Assembly: GCA_010909165.1 (NCBI GenBank)
Contig: VJWM01000063.1
Coordinates: 434,001 to 498,000, forward strand
Length of the DNA: 64,000 bases
Origin: Anthoceros angustus
Taxonomy: Eukaryota; Streptophyta; Anthocerotopsida; Anthocerotales; Anthocerotaceae
Direction: 5' to 3'
Positions 56,500 to 64,000 of the stretch are shown one piece after another. The position numbers were made by a program, and so were the translations under genes. Below the pieces are notes generated by a model, which did no database searches, was not told the origin of the DNA, and saw only the letters and a program-made list of their open reading frames with translations. Within the stretch, counting starts at the first letter, position 1. Each line of letters begins with the position of its first letter.

Positions 56500-59070
56500 T
56501 GTCATTAAACCGCCTCTGTGGGAAACCCTTGCCTCGAAACCCTCCAATATGAAATGGCAACATAAAAGGTGTGCCACATCCTCGAAACCCCGCGAATAGG
56601 ACATCGGGTGTGCCAGCCTTTGTGCATCTCGATTCCCGTGGCTACTAGGCCATAGGAAGTGTAATGGTGGTCTGCAAAGGATCGTGCACGAATTTAGGTT
56701 GTGATATGAGTCCAATTGGAGTCGGTCCCGTAATTAATGATCCCATTCCACAAAGAAACATATTTTGACCCATTTATAATTATGTGTATTTACCAATCGG
56801 GACCCCACTAGTCGACATGCCGTTTTCCCTTAGTCGACTTGAACTATCCCACCTAGCATGTATTGGTGTGCATATCATCCATTGCGTTCACCATGACGCG
56901 TCCGATGGGCGAATGCCCGAGCGACGCGTTTTCGGAAATGTATACGGTCTGCTCGTGATCCCGACCGTACGCAAGGCGTCTTGTATCCACCGACTAACCG
57001 TGTAATCACGGACCATTGAGGCGGGTCATGTGTTGGGTCACACTCGTACCAATGGATGTTTAGTATGAATGACCGGACGCCAAGACCATCACATTCCACT
57101 TGAGAACCTGTAATATGCGATCAAGTATTCTTGTTGCGATGTCCCCAACCATCTCAAATGACCCATGGACCCACACCCCTGTCTTCGATTGGCATCTGCA
57201 CCATTGTGCGAAAATGATACCCCTAAAATCTAGACCTCGATATTCAGAACGACAAGTCGTGGCCCATTGCTCGAGCCTTAATTTGCCAAGTTTGGGTTGT
57301 CATTCCATGCCCCTTCCGCAAGGCTGCCGAGCCACGTCTTGAAATCCACCTCATCATGTTGGGGCATGTCTCTCGCTACTTGATAGGCATCATAATTGAG
57401 TGCAACAACAAGTACCGCGGTAATCGATTAAGAGCCACTTGTTTGCCCATGCCAATCGGCGTTCCTCATGATCACATCGTGCCACGACCGTATAAATGCC
57501 GATGTTCGTGTAAGCCGGCCATGAACTCACTTGCATAATGCATTGCCTCCATTGCAATGTAACCAAGCCATACTTCTCGACGCGCCTAACGTGATTTTTC
57601 GGATAAGCATGTACCTTTCCATCGGGTACATCCACCGTGTATGAGCGTGCCAAATAATTCTACCTCCTCCATGACATGGAATATCATATGTTGCATCGGG
57701 TTCCAAAGGTAGAGGCATGCGCTCAAGGGTGACCATGAGGTCAACAACCTCCAACTTCTTTGCGGGTATCTCCGATATGTCGATTGCCTTCCCACATATC
57801 CATCTATAAAGTTCACTTAGGCATGCAATTACCTTGTACTCTGGAGCATCCAAACGTCCTCTTAGCGCGATTGGCAGATAGTACTGCATGATACAATGCC
57901 AATCATGGCTCTTGAGTCCGGTTACTTTTGGCCCTGCAAAGCACGAATTCAAGTTAGCCCCGAAGCCCGTAGGTGGTCTCATTGCACATATCTCATCCTT
58001 CACTGCTTGAAGATCATCTCGCTTCAAGACATAAGAGGCCTCGGCAAATGCAACATGTCGTCCTCCTCCCTTGGCCACAACCATGGCTTGGAATCGTTTG
58101 TCTCCATATCTAAACGGGTTGCAATGGTGTCACCGACGGTCAAAATTCCCCATATGGCCTTGGCATTGTTCACTTCTACATGCATTACATCCTTTGCCCA
58201 TAGCTTGTGTATGTGGTAAGATAAGGCGGTGCGTAGGATCGTGACTGGGTTACTCCCCACACTCGGTGTTCCTCCTTTGCCGTGCATCACCGCCCAACGC
58301 AGATTTAAGAGAGAACTCCTAACACTGCGTGAGGGCGTGGCATTTCGCATCTATTATCGAAAGCATCGACCAAAATGACCGTGGTGTCCGTTGTTACACC
58401 ATCGCCGGGCACCAATGTAAAGATTTTGTCTAAGTCTGGCCGACCAGGCGTGGCTCTAGGCCTATACCGCATACACGCGGAGTGACCCGGACTTGCAAGC
58501 AAATTTCATCCGGGATAATCACATGTTGCAACCACCGCGCAGCTTGAAAAATCTTTCGGTATCATCAATTGGCTTGGAGAAGTCCTCACAATCCACACCT
58601 ACCCATAGCTCACAATTCAACCAATGGTTGCACACGTCCATGTTTGGCACCGCTTGGGTCCCTAATCACCATAGACATCAAAATGCGTTCCTTTTGGTGG
58701 ATAGCCGTGGAAGGTTTTGGATGACCGGCACCGCCATATTGAGTTGGAGCATGATCGATGGCCCGACGGGTTGAGGTCTGTAAAATAGAGAGTCGAACGC
58801 TATCGTCGGCACCAAAATTTTCCACGCCATCAAGAGCAACCCAGTGCAGGTGTCACCATAATCCGCATCTTACCATCCCGACTTGTGTGCCCACCAAGTC
58901 ATATGAGCCATGGCGGGGCACGAAGATCCTCCTAAGGCGTTCCACCAAAGGAAGTGGAAGTATGACTTCGGGAACCTTGTGTCGGCCAACGGATGGTATC
59001 GAGGCTCGCCACAAAAGCAGTTCAATTCCATCGCAAGCGCCCCAAAACACACAACAATCCTTCACACATG
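56500..59070 (-). pseudogene. CACTA transposase (TNP2, with DUF4218- and DUF4216-like blocks)
   Basis: Minus strand, upstream to downstream. At 58610-59065 TNP2-like text reads YDLVGTQVGMVR, then FGADDSVRLSIL, YGGAGHPKP and RILMSMVIRDP...HGRVQPLVEL. This is the part of Transposase_21 where 'LP.WL..K.....L.LLI.GP' is expected. At 58024-58350 KDVMHVEVNNAKAIWGILTV opens the next block. 57527-58084 is an open 185-codon DUF4218-like frame (VTGLKSHDWHCIMQYYLPIALRG, RWMYPMERYMLI). At 56875-57653 are DUF4216-like pieces (FILNIHWYECDP). CACTA transposase cuts and pastes the element by binding its ends. Multiple frameshifts and stops indicate inactivity. Confidence 0.8.
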
Positions 59071-62000
59071 CATCTATGCGGCTATAACTCGCCCACCTTC
59101 ATAAGAATGTGACTTGCAGCTTTCGTGATTGGGGTAGAGAATTTGGGCGAGGCAGAGCATCCGCTAACCACCTTGAACACATCTGATCGCACTATCTCGA
59201 TAAGTTGTCTCTCCCCGCTCACAAGGGCAAGCGTGCACGACAACCGATCCCGCCGATGCATGCCCCATCTGACAAACAAAGGTTTTGAGGCCTCCTCGCG
59301 ATTGATGCCATTGATCGGGACGGAGGATACAAAACCGCAGGCAGGGACCATTGCCCCCGCCATCTCGGGCATGGTCAATAGGTGGCTCGGTATTGAGTGT
59401 CGTGGCACGGACTCGGTGCAAAGAATGTGGACCATCTGCGACGGTTTCGTCACCCACCGGTATCGGCCCTACATTGCGACCGAGCCTCCCAACAGCCCCG
59501 AGTTGTGGATGAATATGTGGAAAAACTCCAAGGCCGTGTCGGATCTACATTTTCATCCGATCCAACAAGCGCCGCCCTTGAAGATAGTCACTTGGTCGGC
59601 GTCCTACAAGAGATTCAATGGTGTGTTAGAACGATGCATACGCTAAGCGTGCCAAGATGCAATGGTGGTAAAGATGTGATGCATCGAATTCATGGCAAAC
59701 CTCGTGCGCTATGATGTCCCAAAGGTTCGGAATGGGCGAGCGATGTACGCCCCTCACGGGATGCTCATTACCAATGCAATCGGGACATGGGCAGCGGCTC
59801 GCAATTTGCGGTTGGAGTGACCATCGGAATCCATGTTCGCCCGACTTAGTGAGGTTGTTCTGCATCTAACATTTAGACTAGAACGTCAAAGGGTTCGAGG
59901 CTAGATGGGCCGAAAGGGCCATTGCCGTGTTGCCGAGAACGGTCATCACCCGCGAATTTGGGCGACATGCTAGCCTCACGCCCGCGTTCCTTCGACTGCA
60001 TTGATTGCAAATTATAGTACCACAGGACGCCCACATAATGGAAATGCCGAAGTACCAAATGCTGATATGTGTACCTAGCCTTGAGGGTGCAAAAACCTTG
60101 GTAGGGGTTACGCCGACTGACGGCATCAAAGTGTGCAGCATCTTGAAGCTCACCAGCGCACTTGGTTACGCTACGGGTGCTTTAACAATTCATTGCCGGC
60201 CTCAGAAATCAAGTTGCAAACTGGGAATGGCCGACAAGACAGTAGCAATGTGGGATGGGCCAATGCCGCCGATGCCGCCGTTCATTCCTGCAGTTGGACA
60301 CGACCGTGACATGGACCTTGTGAGCAGCGGGTCTGCTTCGAGTCTAGTTCATCGCGCCATCACGCCGGAGCCCTCGACCGTACCATCGCCCGGAGTGAAC
60401 CCCTTGTGGCGGGAGCATGCCTCACCTCCCAGGAGAGATTACGCTGCGTACGAGGCCTCGTGGCGGATGAGGTCGAGTTCCCCGGTATGGACTCGACGGG
60501 CGGGTATTGCAAATTGCGGAGGGGAGCCATCGACCGATGGAGAAGCACTATCACATCACGCCGCCTCAGCAATGATGATGGACCACCGCCATTGCGCTCC
60601 ATCGCTGCAAGCAATGTCCAAGTGGTGGGTTGGATGTGCATCGAGGTTGGGGCAAGGCATGGTGGACCGAGCCAAGGAATTGGGCATTTGTGGTGGCATG
60701 TGGTAGAGGCACCGAGGGCGTCACACCTCTTGAACATCCCAATTGTTGCCGAGGCGGACCCCGGTGAGCAAGATGTTTTTGTCCCACTCTCAGTAAGTTT
60801 GACGTTATCGACACTGAGCCACCTTTCGGGACCCGAGGCCAAGGCATCCGGTAGGCACCGGTTGGAGACCATGCGGGTGAAGGAAGCCTACTTCAAGAAA
60901 TTGAGGCGGGAGATCCAGGACCTCAGCTCACCGTGGGGGCCAAAATTCAGGTTCGCCTGGCCCACCGTGGATCCCAAGCGTGTTGTGTGGACAGAGCCCT
61001 CGTCCACTCCATGAATTCATCGAGCGCCGCAAGATCGCCGGTCCAACCAAGATTGTGTCCATGGAGGTTGATATGCATCGGGCATCACCACCTTTTCGCA
61101 TGCCCTTCATTTACAACGATAACGAGGCCTTTGTGTGCTATTCGATTTTATGTCTAATGAGCAGATTCGAGGTGCTCGTGAGCTTGCAATGCCATCGTGA
61201 GGACGTGCTAACGCATTGGTAGCGGAAAGGTTCAGCAGTTGGCCGGCAAGACATATGCATTCATCTTTGAGCCTCGGACATTGCGGCATTGTGGTAGTGG
61301 ACGGCACGCACTGCATGGAGATCGAGGTTTTTTCAAGACGAATACACATGTAGAGTGCAGATGAGGCATTAGGCAATTTTGGAGATTGTGTTTTGTGAGA
61401 CGGACTTGGAAGTTTGACATGCCTAGTGATGGCTTTTTGGGCTTACTGGACATGACTGTGCAAAGAAAGCTTGGGGACTACATTTTGTGTTCACATCAAA
61501 AGTAACCCCTCATACAGACACTCATGTGTCGCGGTGGTAGATAAACGGTAAAAAAGGGATGACCAACGTCGACCTTGCTACCGGTTGTCCTTTTAGAAGT
61601 TATAGAACATCAAGCGGCTCTGCAGCCGAGTCTAGCAAACCAGGTTCAAACCACAACTCAAGACATAGTCTGCTCCTACATGCCTGGGCCAGTTGGTGGC
61701 CCTCAACCCGTTCCTATGGTGCTAGCTGGGACATGGCCTCCGGATACAAAATAACACACTTGGCCCATATGGTACATTGCCATGCCCTCCGATACTGGGT
61801 GAATACCCGGCTACTTGGCCCATGTGGCACACCGCCATGCCCTCCGGACACCGTGACATTGGCTACTTGCATGCAACACGCATGCTACACCAGAAGGGAC
61901 ATCGTACAACAACCGTGCGCTACCAACCCGCTTTGGGGTGAACGAAATTTATCCAGCTACAAAGGCGTGAACAAGATTTATCCGGCCACAAAGGCAAATG

Positions 62001-62130
62001 TATCACGAGGACATGTACTGCTATTATGTTTACGGTGGAGTGACGTCCAATACCATTCTCAAGTATAATCAAGTATGCTGTTATGAGTAACACCAATATC
62101 ATTTATCTTGCATACGTGATATATGGTGCT
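59071..62130. other. CACTA interior, 5' side of the transposase gene
   Basis: Contains plus-strand frames 60005-60706 and 60406-61014. The latter ends RFAWPTVDPKRVVWTEP and is followed in another frame by KIVSMEVDMHRASPPFRMPF. They could be an accessory ORF (CACTA elements often carry a ULP1-type protease ORF), but no His-Asp-Cys triad can be recognised. Minus-strand pieces at 59082-59865 should be the TNP2 N-terminus but carry no clear motif. About 61700-61860 has two copies of a 'catggcctccggatac / catgccctccgatac' phrase. Confidence 0.4.
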
Positions 62131-62153
62131 AAAGCCATATGTTTTGTAGTAGG
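62131..62153. repeat. CACTA terminal inverted repeat, right
   Basis: Inverse of the left end; see the element entry. The AAT target repeat follows. Confidence 0.88.
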
Positions 62154-62249
62154 AATGGCCGGACGAAGAGTGGTCCGGGCCGAGAATGCCCGAATCAGCG
62201 TGGATGAACACCTACAAAACTCAACAAAACCAGCCCAACTAACCGTTTT

Positions 62250-64000
62250 CGGTGAATAAGGTTGGATTTTTCCAAAACCCTTTGACAGGAGAAACCCCTT
62301 TTCGTAAAGCTATCCTACTCATGGCGGAGCCCGCTATTCTCGTGTTTGTGGATGATTTCACTAGGAAGACTCGACATATCTTATGAAGGAGAAATCCGTA
62401 TTTACACTCTTCAAGGAATGGAAAGCCATGGTGGAGAACGCAAGTGGACAACGTCAAGACTGCGAGTGACAACGGAGGTGAATACATCTCCACTTTCCAA
62501 CGCTTTGCAAGGAGCATGGAATTGAAGGCAACTAACCATCCTCACACACCGAGCAAAATGGAGTGGCGGAGCGCAAACTTAGGAGTCCGTGGAGGCTAAA
62601 TGCATGTTACATCATAGTGGCTTGAAGTACGTTTTGGGGTGAGGTCTGTTACAAAGAACCTATGTTTTGAATCGAGTTCCAACCAAAGCTATTGTTGGAA
62701 TGACCCCGAGGAAGCGTGGTCTCAAGCCCGACATAAGCCATTTGAGGATCTTTGGTTCGCTGGTTTATGCTCACGTTCAAGCAAACCCGAACAAAATGGG
62801 ATCCAAAAGGCGTGAAGTGCCTTATGCTTGGATACTCTCGAGATTAAGGGCTACCGGCCATGTTGATCTTTCAAGGAAGAAGATCATTTTTAGTGGGTTG
62901 TATTTAATGAGGTTGTGGAACCCATCAAAGGAGTGGGAGCTCCAACCCCATTATCATGAAGGATCCGACGGCGTTGACGACAATGATGAGGATTCTATAT
63001 GATGACACTCTTGAGCAACCCGCCCCGAGCCCAACGAACCTTCTCAACAATGCGACATAGAGGGGGAGAAAGGGAAATTCGATGTCGCGATTGGAGAAGT
63101 AGATGAAGATCAAAGCATTGTCAATTGACGAAGAAGAGGAAGCTCAAGTATTCGAGAGAGACAACCAATCTTGAGAAGATCAACGAGACAATGGAAACCT
63201 TCTAAGATCTTGGAATCCATGAATGCGTGTGTATGAGGAGGCATGGTTGGCGATGTCACAACCACAAAGCCTAAGGAAGCATTGGAAGGACCAAAGGCAA
63301 AGGAGTGGAAAGAAGCCGTGGACAAGTGAGTATAACTCTCTTCTCAAGAACAAAACTTGGGCAATCACTCCTCTACCTCACGGAAGGAAGAGCATAGGAT
63401 CAAAGTGGACATTCAAGATTAAGCGCAAGGTGATGGAAGCATAGAGCGCACAAGGCTGGTGGGAAAGGATATACACAAGTCCTGTGTGGATTATCGATAC
63501 CTTCTCCCCGCCGCTAAGATAGCATCTATCCGAGCTCTCCTAGCTATCGCAGCCGACATGGAGATACATCATATGGATGTTCGCCTGCCCTCGAATGGAG
63601 ATCTCGGATGAAGAGATCTACATGGACCACCGAGGATGTAAAATGTGGACGCGAGGGAGAGGTATGTAGGCTACTAAAGGATCGACAGCATGGATTTTGT
63701 GGTTGGATTTGCGATTGATGGGCTGGAGATGTCGATGGCCGCCCGCCTGGATATGTGCTATGCTATTTGGGGAGCCATTTCATGGAGTAGTAGGCCGACC
63801 CTCAGCTTTATCCTCTGAAGCGGAGTACATGGCAATATCTCTGTAATGCAACAATGCTAATATGGCTACACACGATTGCTCGAAGAAATGGGATTTAAGG
63901 AAGGTGCAACAACCATCTTCAACGACAATCAAGGTTGCATTTATTTAGCAAAGAATGCTACTTTCCACGCGAGGACGAAACACATTAAAGTAAAGCATCA
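62250..64000 (+). pseudogene. Ty1/copia pol fragment (copia-3), truncated at both sides
   Basis: Integrase: LVFVDDFTRKT (about 62340), EKSVFTLFKEWKAMVEN, DNGGEYIS (62466-62490), NGVAERKLRS, then YVLNRVPTKA and LKPDISHLRIFGSLVYAHV (62667-62800). RT start: KEWKEAVDK-like text near 63300, SLLKNKTWAITPLPHGRKS and GSKWTFKIKRKV. After frame changes come AAKIASIRALLAIAADMEIH (about 63510) and EEIYMDH. RNase H end: SEAEYMAIS near 63815, then DNQGCIYLAKNATFHARTKHIK (63930-63990) to the window edge. Gag and protease are absent on the left, where the CACTA element abuts. Any 3' LTR would lie beyond 64000. Confidence 0.85.

Larger units (their letters stand above)
52359..62153 (-). mobile_element. CACTA (En/Spm-type) DNA transposon with TNP2-like transposase
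   Basis: The left end is CACTACTACAAAACATATGG (52359 on). The right end is the reverse complement (...aaagccatatgttttgtagtag g) ending at 62153, with one T lost from the terminal GTG. The 3-bp target duplication AAT is at 52356-52358 and 62154-62156. The minus strand carries TNP2 transposase, DUF4218-like and DUF4216-like blocks in the usual order. Length 9795 bp, typical for an autonomous CACTA, but the genes are broken. Confidence 0.9.

Noticed and set aside
60406-61014. 202-codon plus-strand ORF considered as a host gene
   Set aside because: It lies wholly inside the CACTA element, has no splice or promoter context, and continues only through frame changes.

Overview
The window looks like a nuclear segment of a land plant that still makes motile (flagellated) sperm, such as a fern, lycophyte, bryophyte, cycad or Ginkgo. 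Three things suggest this: GT-AG introns; plant-type genes (a MOT1 molybdate transporter, a mitochondrial phosphate carrier, a GNA-type bulb lectin); and a giant axonemal ASH/MSP-repeat gene, a class lost in flowering plants. I lean towards a fern or lycophyte, but the sequence alone does not settle the species.

1-17.2 kb is the host-gene part. (a) An 11-exon, 5'-truncated DLEC1/FAP81-like axonemal gene ends at 7768; every splice junction fits in frame. (b) An intronless mitochondrial phosphate carrier lies on the minus strand (8413-9549). (c) An intronless 414-residue gene of unknown function reads rightward from 10653. (d) A MOT1-family transporter occupies 15444-17216, and its start codon appears to be split by a 129-bp intron. 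MOT1 is flanked by a diverged inverted duplication (about 13.9-14.65 kb and 17.4-18.15 kb) whose right arm contains the 3' end of a lectin gene.

18-26.2 kb is a minus-strand GNA-type mannose-binding lectin pseudogene cut in two by a Ty1/copia element with about 200-bp LTRs. The insertion has a clean 5-bp target duplication (GCCAC). The copia interior is decayed and carries large tandem duplications.

26-64 kb is nested transposons. A Ty3/gypsy-like element (about 28.85-35.06 kb) lies inside the remains of a DUF7869-type transposon gene, a second relative of which is at 50.2-52.0 kb. Between its protease and a stump of reverse transcriptase, the gypsy element carries a decayed DNA cytosine-5 methyltransferase domain that looks DNMT3-like. 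A minus-strand copia element occupies 37.6-44.2 kb and has lost its RNase H. A CACTA element with a TNP2-type transposase fills 52359-62153, with matching TIRs and a 3-bp AAT duplication. Another copia fragment runs off the right edge.

The most unusual item is the methyltransferase-bearing retrotransposon. The host genes show no frameshifts. The transposons and the lectin are full of 1-5 bp indels, so the decay, or consensus error, is specific to the repeats.
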